A stretch of DNA of 64,000 nucleotides from Herbaspirillum huttiense (GCF_004367745.1 NZ_CP037993.1:1178001-1242000), one strand, 5' to 3'. Positions 1 through 9,013 are shown, numbered from the stretch's first letter. Notes: generated by a model from the sequence alone, not told the origin. Numbers and translations are program-made.

Positions 1-7
1 CGAATCA

Positions 8-38
8 AAAAAGCCCCGGTTTGCAGCCGGGGCTTTTT
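8..38. terminator. Intrinsic terminator
   Basis: A 12-bp perfect stem (8-19 with 27-38) has a GC core AGCCCCGG/CCGGGGCT flanked by A and T runs and a 7-nt loop. It is symmetrical, so it can end transcription in either direction. It lies directly after the stop of the minus-strand YdcF-like gene and probably also serves a plus-strand gene left of the window. Confidence 0.85.
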
Positions 39-45
39 GTTTTGG

Positions 46-615
46 TCATTGTCTGCTGCCCAGCCAGTAGGCTGGTAGTGCGATCATTTCGCGTGCGAGG
101 GAATAGAAATCACGGGCTTCAAAGTAGTTCGCATGTGCTGAATGAACGGTGTCGATGCCGACGCGGTGCAGCGCGTAACGGCTGCGCGGAATGTGGAAGA
201 ACTGCGTGACGACCAGGGCGCTGCGTAAGCCCTGGGCCTGCATGATCGCTGCGCTGTTGACCGCCGATGCCATGGTCGTGTTGCCCTGCTCATCCAGAAG
301 GATGGCCGAACGGGGAACGGATTGTACTTCGCTCAGGTAGGTGGCCATGACTTGCGCCTCGCTGAAGCCTTCCTTACCCGTGCCTCCGCTGACGATGATG
401 TGCCGGAACATGCCTTGCCGATACAGTTCGGCGGTCTTGTCCAGTCTTGCGCGCAGGCGGTCAGAAGGCGTGCCGTCCGGCATGACCTTGGAGCCGAGCA
501 CGATGCCTGCATCGCTCTTCTGGATGTCATCGAGCAGGCCGGTCAGTACGATGCCCAGCAGGCATGTCATGACGATCAAGAGGACGCTTGTCGTGATGAT
601 GATGAGTCGTTTCAT
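46..615 (-). CDS. YdcF/SanA-like DUF218 membrane-anchored protein
   Basis: This 189-residue protein has one N-terminal membrane segment (about residues 4-27) followed by a DUF218 (YdcF/SanA-like) domain. Family features visible are the DAGIVLGS strand (35-42), the SDRLRARLD segment (51-59), VSGGTG (75-80), the EGNT-like turn at 109-113 and a basic HIPRSR stretch (141-146). DUF218 proteins are linked to envelope functions and cell-wall integrity, but their biochemical activity is poorly defined. The gene stands alone between two terminators, transcribed in the same direction as lgt. The ribosome-binding site is weak. The family call is firm; the specific role is not known. Confidence 0.8.
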   Translation of the reverse strand: MKRLIIITTSVLLIVMTCLLGIVLTGLLDDIQKSDAGIVLGSKVMPDGTPSDRLRARLDKTAELYRQGMFRHIIVSGGTGKEGFSEAQVMATYLSEVQSVPRSAILLDEQGNTTMASAVNSAAIMQAQGLRSALVVTQFFHIPRSRYALHRVGIDTVHSAHANYFEARDFYSLAREMIALPAYWLGSRQ

Positions 616-655
616 TGGAGTGGTCGGAGGGTGATTGCAGGGTGATGAATCAAGA

Positions 656-696
656 AAAAAGGGCGGGCGCGATGGATATCGCTGCCCGCCCTTTTT
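656..696 (-). terminator. Intrinsic terminator downstream of lgt
   Basis: A 13-bp perfect stem pairs 656-668 (AAAAAGGGCGGGC) with 684-696 (GCCCGCCCTTTTT) around a 15-nt loop. On the minus strand it follows the lgt stop by about 40 bp and is followed by a U-run, so it should end the lgt transcript. Confidence 0.85.
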
Positions 697-733
697 GCCT
701 GTCTTTGTTTTTCTTTTACCAGTTTTTGCTTGT

Positions 734-1570
734 CTAGTTCTTGGCCACTACTGCCGGCTCCACCGGCGCTTGCGCCTGCTGCCTGAGCCTGTAAGCCAGC
801 ACCAGCAAGATGATCCCCAGCACGATCATCGGCACCGACAGCATCTGCCCGGCCGAGATGGTGATGCCACCGAAATGCACCTCATAATCCGGCACGCGGA
901 AGTACTCGGTGAAGAAGCGCGCGCAGCCATACAGCAGCGAGAACATGCCCGCCACCGCCATGCGCGGACGTGAGTGGCGCGCGAAGATCCACAGGATGAT
1001 GAACAGCAGGATGCCATCGACCAGCATCTGGTAGATCGGCGAAGGATGGCGCGGGATGTTGTCGACGTTGGGCCAGATCATGGCCCAGGGCAGCGAAGGA
1101 TCGGCCGGACGGCCCGGCAGTTCTGCATTGATGAAGTTGCCCAGGCGGCCGGCCGCGTACCCCAGCGGCACCATCGGTGCGATGAAGTCCATGATGTCCA
1201 TCAGGTTGCGGCCGCGCTTGCGGCCCCACAGGTACATCGCCAGCATCACGCCCAGGAAGCCGCCGTGGAAGGACATGCCGCCCTTCCAGACCGCGATCAT
1301 GTCGGCCGGATGCGCAAAGTAATACGCCGGGTTGTAGAACAGGATCTCGCCCAGCCGCCCGCCCAACACCACCCCGAGCACGCCATAGAAGAGCATGTCG
1401 TCGAGGTCTTCCTTCTTCCAGCCGACGGCGGCGATGTGCGGCTGCTTGATGCGCAGGCGTCCCAGCGCAATGAATTGGGCAAAGGCCAGCAGGTACATCA
1501 GGCCATACCAGTGGACGGCCAGCGGCCCGATGTGGATGGCGATCGGGTCGGGCATGGGGTGGACTAGCAT
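734..1570 (-). CDS. lgt: Prolipoprotein diacylglyceryl transferase
   Basis: Lgt transfers diacylglycerol from phosphatidylglycerol to the lipobox cysteine of prolipoproteins in the inner membrane. The 278-residue protein is the usual size and has seven hydrophobic segments. It carries the family's HGGFLG motif (H102) and the signature [10 protein letters not shown] (141-150, with R142 and N145). The open frame extends about 60 codons upstream, but that part is arginine/proline-rich and unlike Lgt. The start at 1570 gives MLVHPMPDP, the expected N-terminus, with a weak AGAAAG site ahead; a second ATG at 1555 is possible. It sits downstream of a LysR gene on the same strand but has its own terminator. 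Confidence 0.95.
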   Translation of the reverse strand: MLVHPMPDPIAIHIGPLAVHWYGLMYLLAFAQFIALGRLRIKQPHIAAVGWKKEDLDDMLFYGVLGVVLGGRLGEILFYNPAYYFAHPADMIAVWKGGMSFHGGFLGVMLAMYLWGRKRGRNLMDIMDFIAPMVPLGYAAGRLGNFINAELPGRPADPSLPWAMIWPNVDNIPRHPSPIYQMLVDGILLFIILWIFARHSRPRMAVAGMFSLLYGCARFFTEYFRVPDYEVHFGGITISAGQMLSVPMIVLGIILLVLAYRLRQQAQAPVEPAVVAKN

Positions 1571-1658
1571 GAGTTTGATCTTTCTGTTGTTGGGCGGAAC
1601 GGCGGTTGGAGCACGCCGCCTTGCGCAAGTTCGCAGCAGCGATTCCCGTGCAATGGGA

Positions 1659-2561
1659 TCAGGCGGGCATCTCCAGGAGATCCAGCAGGGCACGCAGCAC
1701 GCCGGACGGGTTGTCGCGCCGCCAGGCCAGGCCGGTCTGGATTTCCGGTGCCGCATCCGAGAGCCGGCGATAGTCCACGCCCGGGCGTTTCAAATTCGAG
1801 ACGGATTGTGGCACAAGCGCCATTCCCATGCCAGCCGAGACCAGGCCGACGATGGTCTGCATCTGGATCGCCTCCTGGCCGATATGGGGCGTCACGCCCG
1901 CATCGCGAAAGCAGGACAGGATGGTGTCATGGAAGGCCGGTGCAATGCGGCGCGGGAAAATGATCAGCGGCAGCTCGCGCAGGCTCTTGAGCGACACCGG
2001 TCCGCGTCTCTTGACCGCGCCTTCGGGCAGCGCCGCAATCAGCGGCTCCGACAGCACCGGACGCACATCCAGCACGGCGGCGGCTTTCTCCGGCAGCGGC
2101 GGCAGCAGCAGGCCGGCGTCGATCTTGCCCTGCATCAGGTCTTCCAGCTGGATATCGGTGGTGGCTTCGCGCAATTCGATCTGGACTTGCGGATAACGCG
2201 CCCGGAAGCGCTGCAGGAGCGGGGGCAGGATGCTGTAGTCCGCACTCGATATGAAGGAAAGCGATAAAAGTCCGGAGGCCCCGCTGGCCGCGCGCCGGGC
2301 CAGGTCGGGCAGGGCGGCGGCCTGTTGCAGGATGCGCTGGACCTCCGGCAGCAATGCCTCGCCGGCCGGCGTGAGCGCCACGCTGCGCTTGGTGCGCTGG
2401 AACAGGGGCGTACCCAGTTGCTCTTCCAGCGCGGCGATGGTCTGCGACAGCGGCGGCTGGGTCATGTGCAGGCGCGCGGCGGCGCGGCCGAAATGCTTTT
2501 CCTCGGCGACGGCGGCAAAGTAGCGCAGCTGGCGCAATTCCAGGCGGGGATGGTCGGACAT
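1659..2561 (-). CDS. LysR-family transcriptional regulator
   Basis: This 300-residue protein has an N-terminal winged helix-turn-helix (about residues 7-66, with the [19 protein letters not shown] recognition region) and a C-terminal periplasmic-binding-type effector domain. The TQPPLSQ form resembles the CatR/BenM/CbbR side of the family, which usually controls aromatic or related catabolism. I chose the start at 2561 ([15 protein letters not shown]) because the longer frame adds residues not seen in the family. It is divergent from the cytochrome c gene (230-bp gap) and upstream of lgt. Its target and effector cannot be read from the sequence. Confidence 0.9.
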   Translation of the reverse strand: MSDHPRLELRQLRYFAAVAEEKHFGRAAARLHMTQPPLSQTIAALEEQLGTPLFQRTKRSVALTPAGEALLPEVQRILQQAAALPDLARRAASGASGLLSLSFISSADYSILPPLLQRFRARYPQVQIELREATTDIQLEDLMQGKIDAGLLLPPLPEKAAAVLDVRPVLSEPLIAALPEGAVKRRGPVSLKSLRELPLIIFPRRIAPAFHDTILSCFRDAGVTPHIGQEAIQMQTIVGLVSAGMGMALVPQSVSNLKRPGVDYRRLSDAAPEIQTGLAWRRDNPSGVLRALLDLLEMPA

Positions 2562-2792
2562 GGACTGATATCGGATCCGAATGAGTCGGGCGTCCATGAT
2601 ATCCCCGGCCTTGCAACGCGACAAGGCGAGGATGGCGTGATATTTCCGTCATGGAATTTGATCTATGACAGATATACGCGAGGGCAGATAGAGGGTGCGT
2701 GGCGAAGCCGGGTAGAATAGCCCCGCCTGCGAAGCGCCTGGAGAATGCCGCTGCAGGCGTGACCGTCGTCCACCGCTTGCTGAGGAGCCCCC

Positions 2793-3107
2793 ATGAAATA
2801 CCTGTTGTTGATCGCCACCCTGGTGGCCGGTTCGGCCATTTCCGCCGAAGCCATGGCCAATGCGCAACTGGCCAAGTCCAAGAATTGCATGGCCTGCCAC
2901 TCGGTGGACGCCAAGATCGTCGGCCCCGCCTTCAAGGAAGTGGCCAAGAAATACGCCGGCCAGAAGGATGCCGAAGCCAAGCTGACCCAGAAGGTCCTCA
3001 ACGGCGGTAGCGGTGTCTGGGGCGCGGTAGCGATGCCGGCCAACAAGGGCCAGGTGACCGAGGCTGAGGCGAAGGAGCTGGTGAAGTGGGTGCTGAGTCT
3101 GAAATAA
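2793..3107 (+). CDS. Small periplasmic class I cytochrome c (c8/c551 type)
   Basis: This 104-residue precursor has a cleavable signal peptide (residues 1-22, AMA/NAQ cleavage) and one haem-binding CMACH motif (C32, C35, H36). Met81 in the GAVAMPAN segment is the likely sixth iron ligand. This layout is that of monohaem cytochrome c8/c551, a soluble electron shuttle to terminal oxidases or other periplasmic reductases. A GAGG ribosome-binding site lies 8 bp before the start, and an intrinsic terminator follows about 20 bp after the stop, so it is a monocistronic unit. Confidence 0.93.
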   Translation: MKYLLLIATLVAGSAISAEAMANAQLAKSKNCMACHSVDAKIVGPAFKEVAKKYAGQKDAEAKLTQKVLNGGSGVWGAVAMPANKGQVTEAEAKELVKWVLSLK

Positions 3108-3128
3108 GCCTCAGCAAACCGCCATGAG

Positions 3129-3152
3129 AAAAGGAGACCGAGGTCTCCTTTT
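3129..3152 (+). terminator. Intrinsic terminator of the cytochrome c gene
   Basis: The stem AAAAGGAGAC (3129-3138) pairs with GTCTCCTTTT (3143-3152) around a CGAG tetraloop and is followed by further T residues. It lies between the convergent cytochrome c and transketolase genes, and its flanking A and T runs may let it work both ways. Confidence 0.8.
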
Positions 3153-3197
3153 TTATCGTCTGCATGTCGGTCTGCGTCCGTATGCGCGGACAAGCGA

Positions 3198-4202
3198 TTA
3201 CTTCAACCACTCCCTGATCCGCCGGCTCAGCACCTCGCAACTGATCCCATAGCGGTCATGCAAGGTCGGCAGCGCCCCCGCATCGAGGAAGGCATCCGGC
3301 AAGCCGGCCATCTGGAAGCCCGCCGGCTGCACCCGGTGGCGCATCAGCGTGGTGGCAACGATCTCGCCCAGGCCGCCGATGACCGAATGGTTCTCGGCTA
3401 CCACCACCAGGCGGTTCTTCTTGCTGACCTGCTGCACCACCGTGGCTTCGTCAAAGGGCTTGATGGTCGGGCAGTGCAGCACGCCCACGCTGACGTTGTC
3501 GGCCTCCAGCGCCTTGGCCACTTCCAGCGCGCGCATGGTCATGAAGCCGCTGGAGATGATGAGCACGTCGTTGCCATCGCGGATCTCCTTGGCTTTGCCC
3601 AGCTCGAACTGGTAGTCGTATTCATCCAGCACCAGCGGCACGTTGCCGCGCGCCAGGCGCATGTAGACCGGGCCCTGGTGCGCCGCGATCTGCGGCACCG
3701 CCTGTTCCAGGTCCAGCGCATCGCAGGGGTCGACGATGGTCATGCCCGGAATGGCGCGCATCATCGCCAGGTCTTCGGTGGCCTGGTGGCTGGGGCCGTA
3801 ACCGGTAGTCAGGCCGGGCAGTGCGCAGCAGATCTTCACGTTCAGGTTTTCTTCGGCGATCACCTGGTGGATGAAGTCATACGCACGCCGGGTGGCAAAG
3901 ACCGCATAGGTGGTGGCGAAGGGCACCAGTCCCTCCTTGGCCATGCCGCCGGCGGCGGCCATGAGCAACTGCTCGGCCATGCCCATCTGGAAGAAGCGCT
4001 CGGGATACGCCTTCTGGAACAGATGCAGGTCGGTGTACTTGGCCAGGTCAGCGGTGAGGCCCACGATCTCGGGGCGGTCCGCAGCGTATTCCACCAGGGC
4101 CTTGCCGAACGGGGCCGCCTGCACGCGCTGCCCCTCGGCGGCGATGGAGGCGATCATGGCCGAAGTGGTCAGGCGCGGTTTCTTCTCTGCGACGGTGTTC
4201 AT
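3198..4202 (-). CDS. Transketolase-like C-terminal subunit
   Basis: This 334-residue protein holds the transketolase pyrimidine-binding domain and the C-terminal domain. E77 in the FFQMGMAEQ segment matches the glutamate that activates thiamine diphosphate. It is the second half of a split transketolase: its ATG at 4202 overlaps the TGA of the N-terminal-subunit gene (4199-4202, ATGA on the minus strand), which implies translational coupling and equal synthesis. Split transketolases act on pentose phosphates, but some relatives serve dedicated pathways for unusual sugars such as apulose-4-phosphate or sulfofructose. The TRAP transporter and SDR upstream argue for such a dedicated role. The substrate is unknown. 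Confidence 0.88.
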   Translation of the reverse strand: MNTVAEKKPRLTTSAMIASIAAEGQRVQAAPFGKALVEYAADRPEIVGLTADLAKYTDLHLFQKAYPERFFQMGMAEQLLMAAAGGMAKEGLVPFATTYAVFATRRAYDFIHQVIAEENLNVKICCALPGLTTGYGPSHQATEDLAMMRAIPGMTIVDPCDALDLEQAVPQIAAHQGPVYMRLARGNVPLVLDEYDYQFELGKAKEIRDGNDVLIISSGFMTMRALEVAKALEADNVSVGVLHCPTIKPFDEATVVQQVSKKNRLVVVAENHSVIGGLGEIVATTLMRHRVQPAGFQMAGLPDAFLDAGALPTLHDRYGISCEVLSRRIREWLK

Positions 4203-5044
4203 GCTTGGCTTCCTTGTTGATAAGACTGGTCGAGGATGGACAGCGCCTGCTGCCATTCGGGCGGATCCACACGGATGAAGTGGTTCTTCTCGCGCTGCTC
4301 CAGGAAGGGCACGCCCTTGCCCATCAGGGTATCGAACAGGATCACGCGCGGCTTGGCGTCCTTGAGGTGGCGGGCATTGTCGAAGGCCCGCACCACGGCG
4401 GCCAGGTCATTGCCATCAACCCGCTGCACGTACCAGCCGAAGGACGCCCACTTGTCAGCCAGCGGCTCAAAGCCCATCACCTTGCTGGAAGGACCATCGG
4501 CCTGCTGGTTGTTGATGTCGACCAGGCAGATCAGGTTGCCCAGCTGGTGGTGGGCCGCGCCCATGGCGGCTTCCCAGGTCGAGCCTTCATCCAGCTCGCC
4601 ATCGGACATGGAGTTGTAGACGAAGGCCGCATTGTTGTTGTAGCGCAGGCCCAGCGCCATGCCCACGCCGATGGCCAGGCCCTGGCCCAGCGAGCCGCCG
4701 GAGATTTCCATGCCCGGCGTATAGGTCGCCATGCCCGACATGGGCAGGCGGCTGTCATCGCTGCCGTAGGATTCCAGCTCTTCATCGGGGACGATGCCGG
4801 CCTCGATCAGGGCGGCATACAGGGCGATGGCGTAGTGCCCGTGCGAGAGCAGGAAGCGGTCGCGGCCGTTCCACTCCGGATCATCCGGGCGCAGTTGCAC
4901 GGCGTGCTTGTAGGCCACGGCCAGCACGTCGGCCCAGCCCAGCGCCTGGCCGATGTAGCCCTGGCCCTGGACCTCGCCCATGCGCACGGCATTGCGGCGG
5001 ATGCGGTATGCGCTTGCGCGCAGGTTTGCCAAATTGTCAGACAT
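4199..5044 (-). CDS. Transketolase-like N-terminal (TPP-binding) subunit
   Basis: This 281-residue protein matches the diphosphate-binding domain of transketolase. The thiamine diphosphate motif is present as SDGELDEG (147-154) followed about 25 residues later by the metal-ligand Asn in VDINNQ (175-180). The SHGHYA segment (67-72) and the GGSLGQGL loop (116-123) are also typical. An AAGGA ribosome-binding site precedes the start. It lies 36 bp downstream of the TRAP permease gene and overlaps the C-terminal-subunit gene, so the two halves form one enzyme expressed with the transporter. Confidence 0.88.
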   Translation of the reverse strand: MSDNLANLRASAYRIRRNAVRMGEVQGQGYIGQALGWADVLAVAYKHAVQLRPDDPEWNGRDRFLLSHGHYAIALYAALIEAGIVPDEELESYGSDDSRLPMSGMATYTPGMEISGGSLGQGLAIGVGMALGLRYNNNAAFVYNSMSDGELDEGSTWEAAMGAAHHQLGNLICLVDINNQQADGPSSKVMGFEPLADKWASFGWYVQRVDGNDLAAVVRAFDNARHLKDAKPRVILFDTLMGKGVPFLEQREKNHFIRVDPPEWQQALSILDQSYQQGSQA

Positions 5045-5080
5045 TGCGAGTCCTTGCTAGAGGAATGAAAACGTAAAAAA

Positions 5081-6937
5081 TCACAGGAAGCCAATCGAAA
5101 ACCACGGCACGAAGGCGACGATCAGCAGGCCCACCACCAGCGCGCCGAGATACGGCCAGATGCGCTTGACGGCGACGTCCGGATGCACGCGGCCGATGGT
5201 GCAGGCGGCGTAGTAGCCCAGGCCGAAGGGCGGTGCGAACAGGCCCACGCCCATGGAGAGGATGATGACCATGGCGTAATGCACCTCATGCACGCCGATG
5301 GCCTTGGCCACCGGGAACAGCAGCGGCGCGAACAGCACCATGGCGGGGATGCCCTCCAGCACGCTGCCCAGCACGATGAAGGCGGCGATCGACACCAGCA
5401 GGAAGCCATACTTGCCCCCCGGCACACTGGTCATGGCCTCGGCCAGCGCATGCGAGAAGCCCGACTGCGTCAGCGCCCACGACATGCCGGTAGCGGTGCC
5501 GATGATGAACAGGATCGCGCCCGACAAGGCAGCGGTGTCGACCAGCATCGGATAGAGCCGCTTCCAGTCGAACTGGCGATACACCAGCAGACCCGCCACC
5601 ACCGAATAGGCAATGCCGATGGTGGAAACCTCGGTGGCCGTGGCCACCCCTTCGACCACGGCCGTGCGGATCAGGATCGGCAGCAGCAGCGCGGGCAGGG
5701 CGATGATGAGCGTGCGCAGCACCACGCGGCCGGGCGCGCGCTGGATGCCTTCGAGGATCTCGGCACTGCGCCAGCGCGCCAGGATTGCCAGCAGCACGGC
5801 CAGCACGATGCCCGGCATGATGCCGCCGGTGAACAGCGCCGCAATCGATACCCCCGCCACCGAGCCGATGGTGATCAGCACCAGCGAGGGCGGAATGGTC
5901 TCGGCCATGGCACCGGAGGCTGCCAGCAGCGAAATGAGTTCACCCTCGTGATTGCCACGCCGCTTCATCTCCGGCAGCAGCACCGGAGCCACCGCCGCCA
6001 TGTCGGCGGTCTTGGCGCCGGAGATGCCCGAGACCAGCAGCATCGCCCCCAGCAGCACGTAGTTCAGCCCACCGCGCACGTGGCCCAGCAGCGACGCCAG
6101 GAAATCCACCATGGCCTTGGCCATGCCGGTCATTTCCACCAGATGGCCCAGCAGGATGAACAGCGGCACGGCCAGCAGGATCAGCGAGGACATGCCTTCA
6201 TCGAAGCGTCCCGCCACCACCGCCAGCGGGCTGGTGGTGACCGTGAGCATGAAGGCCACCGTCGCCAGGCCGAAGCAGAAGGCGATGGGAATGCCCAGCA
6301 GCACCGACACGCCCAGTACCACACCGAAGAACACCACCAGGTTCCAGTTGCCGATGGCCTGCAGCCAGCCTGCGCCCAGATACATGGCACCGGCCACCAC
6401 GGCCAGCAGGGCCACCACGCCGGCCAGGTCGACCAGCTTCTGGCGCGAGATGCGCAGCAGCGACAGCGCAATCATCAGCGCCGCACCGACTGCCACGGCA
6501 GCGGCTCGTACGGTGTTGGGCCAGCCCAGCGCCGGGGTCTGCACGAACATTTCGTCTTCGGCGTATTCCCACATCGGATGCATCAGGATCAGCAGCATCA
6601 CGCAGGGCGCGATGATGGCCAAGGCTTCGGCCCAGGCCTTGCCGCGTTCGCTCATGAAGCCCACCAGCACGGTGGTGCGCATGTGGGTGCCGCGCCGCAG
6701 GGCCACGGCCGCGCCCAGGTTGGCCAGCCAGAGGAACAGGATGGAGGCCAGTTCATCCGCCCAGGGGATCGGGTTGTTGAAGATGAAGCGCATGATCACG
6801 CCCGCCAGCAGGACCACCACCTCGCCCACCACCAGCGCCGCGGCGGGGATCTCGATGGCCAGGCCCAGCCAGTTTTCCAGGCGCGCGGCCAAGGAGCGAT
6901 CATCCGTCACCGGCTGCTCCAGCGACAGGGCGCTCAT
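5081..6937 (-). CDS. TRAP transporter permease, fused DctQ-DctM
   Basis: This 618-residue membrane protein joins a small DctQ-type subunit (about residues 20-175) to a large DctM-type subunit (about 195-615). TRAP transporters use a sodium gradient to import acidic substrates delivered by a periplasmic binding protein. The many hydrophobic helices and the GISGAKTADMAAVAPVLLPE region fit the DctM family. Separate genes are more usual, but fused QM proteins are known. The start overlaps the stop of the dctP-type gene (6934-6937, ATGA), so binding protein and permease are translationally coupled. The substrate is unknown; the linked split transketolase and SDR suggest a sugar-derived or sulfonated compound. 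Confidence 0.92.
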   Translation of the reverse strand: MSALSLEQPVTDDRSLAARLENWLGLAIEIPAAALVVGEVVVLLAGVIMRFIFNNPIPWADELASILFLWLANLGAAVALRRGTHMRTTVLVGFMSERGKAWAEALAIIAPCVMLLILMHPMWEYAEDEMFVQTPALGWPNTVRAAAVAVGAALMIALSLLRISRQKLVDLAGVVALLAVVAGAMYLGAGWLQAIGNWNLVVFFGVVLGVSVLLGIPIAFCFGLATVAFMLTVTTSPLAVVAGRFDEGMSSLILLAVPLFILLGHLVEMTGMAKAMVDFLASLLGHVRGGLNYVLLGAMLLVSGISGAKTADMAAVAPVLLPEMKRRGNHEGELISLLAASGAMAETIPPSLVLITIGSVAGVSIAALFTGGIMPGIVLAVLLAILARWRSAEILEGIQRAPGRVVLRTLIIALPALLLPILIRTAVVEGVATATEVSTIGIAYSVVAGLLVYRQFDWKRLYPMLVDTAALSGAILFIIGTATGMSWALTQSGFSHALAEAMTSVPGGKYGFLLVSIAAFIVLGSVLEGIPAMVLFAPLLFPVAKAIGVHEVHYAMVIILSMGVGLFAPPFGLGYYAACTIGRVHPDVAVKRIWPYLGALVVGLLIVAFVPWFSIGFL

Positions 6938-7980
6938 CCCAGGCTCCCGACGGCGTTCTGCAGCAGCTTCCAGGCATCGTCACCGAACTTGGCGCGCATG
7001 TCCTTGTAGAAGTTGGCCTGCGCCAGTGCGGCCTTGAAGGAATCCTTGTCGGCCTCGATGATCTGCACGCCCTTGCCCTGCAGGTCATTGCGGGCGAAGC
7101 CGGCCAGCGAGGCGATGTCGGCGCGTTCGTCCGTGGCAGCCTTGTCCAGTTCGCGGCGCACGATTTCCTGGATGTCCTTGGGCAGCTTCTCGAAGGCGCG
7201 GCGGTTGCCGAGGATCCAGTAAGCATCCCACACGTGGTTGGAGATGGTGCAGAACTTCTGCACTTCGTACAGGCGCGCGGTGCTGATGATGGCCAGCGGG
7301 TTTTCCTGGCCTTCGACCAGCTTGGTCTGCAGCGACGAATAGACTTCGTTGAAGTTGATCGGCGTCGGGCTGGCACCCAGTGCGGTGAAGAGCGAGGTCA
7401 GCATCGGTGCCGCCGGCACGCGCAGCTTCAGGCCCTTGAGGTCGCCCGCAGTCTTGATCGGTTTGGTCGAGGTGGTGATCTGGCGGAAGCCGTTGTCCCA
7501 GGGCTTGGACATGGTCAACAGGCCGACCTTCTCGATCTGCGCGCGCACATAGGCACCCAGCGGGCCATCCATGGCCTGCCAGACTTCCTTGTAGTCGTGG
7601 AAGGCGAAACCGGTGTTGACGATGCCGGCTGCCGGCACCAGGGTCGACAGCACCACGCTGGCCTGGTTGAAGAATTCCACGCCGCCATTGCGGATCTGCG
7701 ACATCAGGTCGGTATCCGAACCCAGCTGGTTGGCCGGGAACAGCTTGATGTCCAGCCGGCCGCCGGTGGCTTCGCGGATGCGGTCGATGGCCTGCTGCGC
7801 ACGCTTGTTGACCGGGTGCGACGGATCTTGTCCGGTGGCGAACTTGTAGTTGAACTCGGCCGCATGGGCCGGACGGCTCATGATGGAAAACAGCGGCAGC
7901 GCCGCACCCACGGCACCGGCCTTGAGCAGCTGGCGGCGGCTCAGGGTGGTCTTGCGGGGTTTGCTGTTGTCTTGGGTCAT
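6934..7980 (-). CDS. TRAP transporter substrate-binding protein (DctP family)
   Basis: This 348-residue periplasmic binding protein starts with a Tat-type signal: SRRQLLK at residues 14-20, a hydrophobic stretch, and probable cleavage after the AHA near residue 40. The rest matches DctP (KFATGQDPSHPVNKRA; NEVYSSLQTKLVEGQENP). It captures ligand for the fused permease encoded next to it. I chose 7980 because the longer frame adds 21 residues ahead of a good AGGAGA ribosome-binding site. A repeated CATTAA/TTAATG operator lies at 8041-8079, about 60 bp upstream, so this gene may have its own regulated promoter in addition to reading from the SDR gene. Confidence 0.93.
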   Translation of the reverse strand: MTQDNSKPRKTTLSRRQLLKAGAVGAALPLFSIMSRPAHAAEFNYKFATGQDPSHPVNKRAQQAIDRIREATGGRLDIKLFPANQLGSDTDLMSQIRNGGVEFFNQASVVLSTLVPAAGIVNTGFAFHDYKEVWQAMDGPLGAYVRAQIEKVGLLTMSKPWDNGFRQITTSTKPIKTAGDLKGLKLRVPAAPMLTSLFTALGASPTPINFNEVYSSLQTKLVEGQENPLAIISTARLYEVQKFCTISNHVWDAYWILGNRRAFEKLPKDIQEIVRRELDKAATDERADIASLAGFARNDLQGKGVQIIEADKDSFKAALAQANFYKDMRAKFGDDAWKLLQNAVGSLG

Positions 7981-8040
7981 CTCTGGTCTCCTGTTTGTTC
8001 TGATAGCGGGAAAGATGCCGGCCGGGCCGGCGTGCGCGAG

Positions 8041-8079
8041 CATTAAGCTGTGTTTAATGAATCAGCATTCCACCATTAA
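8041..8079. promoter_or_regulatory. CATTAA-N7-TTAATG-N14-CATTAA operator upstream of dctP
   Basis: CATTAA (8041-8046), TTAATG (8054-8059) and CATTAA (8074-8079) have exactly the N7 and N14 spacing found at 31452, 41939, 45139 and 49632. The site overlaps the end of the SDR gene. The last His-stop codons and the DVNGG codons there are AT-ending (GTT AAT GGT), unlike the surrounding GC-ending codon use, which suggests the DNA site constrains the coding sequence. No -10-like hexamer is seen at the conserved distance here. Confidence 0.6.
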
Positions 8080-8803
8080 CGTCCAGCGTGATGCCGGTGC
8101 AGTATTGCGAGAGGTCGCTGCCGAGGAAGACGCAGGCGCCGCCGATGTCGTCGGCACGGCCCAGGCGCGCCAGCGGAATGGTCTCGGCGATCTCGGCCTT
8201 CTTTTCTTCGGTGAGCTTGCCCTTGATGATGTCGGTGCCGATCAGGCCGGGGGTGATGCTGTTGACGCGGATGCCTTCCGGGCCGAACTCGCGCGCCATG
8301 GCACGCGCCAGCCCCAGCACGCCGGCCTTGGCCGCCGAATAGTGCGGCCCCCCCAGGATGCCGCCGCCGCGCTGCGCCGATACCGACGAGATGCAGATGA
8401 TGGAACCGCTCTGCTGCGCACGCATGGCCGGCAGCACCGCCTGCGACATGTAGAGCGTGCCGCGCAGGCTGACATCGAGGATGCGGTCGTAATCCGCGCC
8501 GGTGATCTCCAGCGTCTTGACGGGTTGGGTGATACCGGCATTGTTGACCAGGATGTCGATGCGGCCGAACTGCTTGACGGCCTGGGCGATGGCCGCCTCG
8601 CAGGAAGCCTTGTCGGTCACGTCCGCCACCAGCCCCAGATGCTGGCTGCCGATGCGCGCAGCGGCGCCGGCCGGGTCGGCTTGCGCCAGGTCCAGCACCA
8701 CCACGCGGGCGCCTTGTCCGGCCATCAGGCGCGCCGTGGCGTAGCCCAGTCCGTTGATTCCTGCACCGCCGGTGATGACGGCAACCTTGTCCTTGAGCAG
8801 CAT
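8054..8803 (-). CDS. Short-chain dehydrogenase/reductase (SDR)
   Basis: This 249-residue classical SDR has the cofactor-binding TGGAGINGLG (11-20), NNAG (87-90) and catalytic S140, Y155, K159 (YSAAK). It should oxidise or reduce a secondary alcohol or sugar hydroxyl with NAD(P). It is first in the minus-strand operon that continues with the TRAP transporter and split transketolase, so it probably converts the imported substrate to a keto form that the transketolase can cleave. The start at 8803 has a TGGAGA ribosome-binding site; the longer frame is rejected. It diverges from a GcvA-type LysR gene across a 210-bp region. Confidence 0.9.
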   Translation of the reverse strand: MLLKDKVAVITGGAGINGLGYATARLMAGQGARVVVLDLAQADPAGAAARIGSQHLGLVADVTDKASCEAAIAQAVKQFGRIDILVNNAGITQPVKTLEITGADYDRILDVSLRGTLYMSQAVLPAMRAQQSGSIICISSVSAQRGGGILGGPHYSAAKAGVLGLARAMAREFGPEGIRVNSITPGLIGTDIIKGKLTEEKKAEIAETIPLARLGRADDIGGACVFLGSDLSQYCTGITLDVNGGMLIH

Positions 8804-9013
8804 GTCGTGTTCTCCAGATGTTTGCGTTGAAGTGAGCAACAGCGGAGACAGCGCGGATGCGCGATGGCGCGTGCTGCCGTGCAGCATGCAGGGGCTTTGA
8901 CCATGTCTCCGTTTTTGTTCTGATGCGCATGGTCGAACTTTCCTCGCCTGACGACAAGCGAAGTCTCGTCATGTTAAAGTGACGGATCATCATCTTAGCC
9001 ACAGAGCCCGTCC

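Noticed and set aside
1571..1756. N-terminal extension of lgt
   Set aside because: The extra 62 residues are Arg/Pro-rich, overlap the end of the LysR gene and are not found in Lgt; the start at 1570 gives the normal N-terminus.
5183..7009. Long plus-strand open frame opposite the TRAP permease gene
   Set aside because: Low-complexity His/Gln/Arg composition typical of the shadow of a GC-rich gene; the minus-strand TRAP protein is clear.
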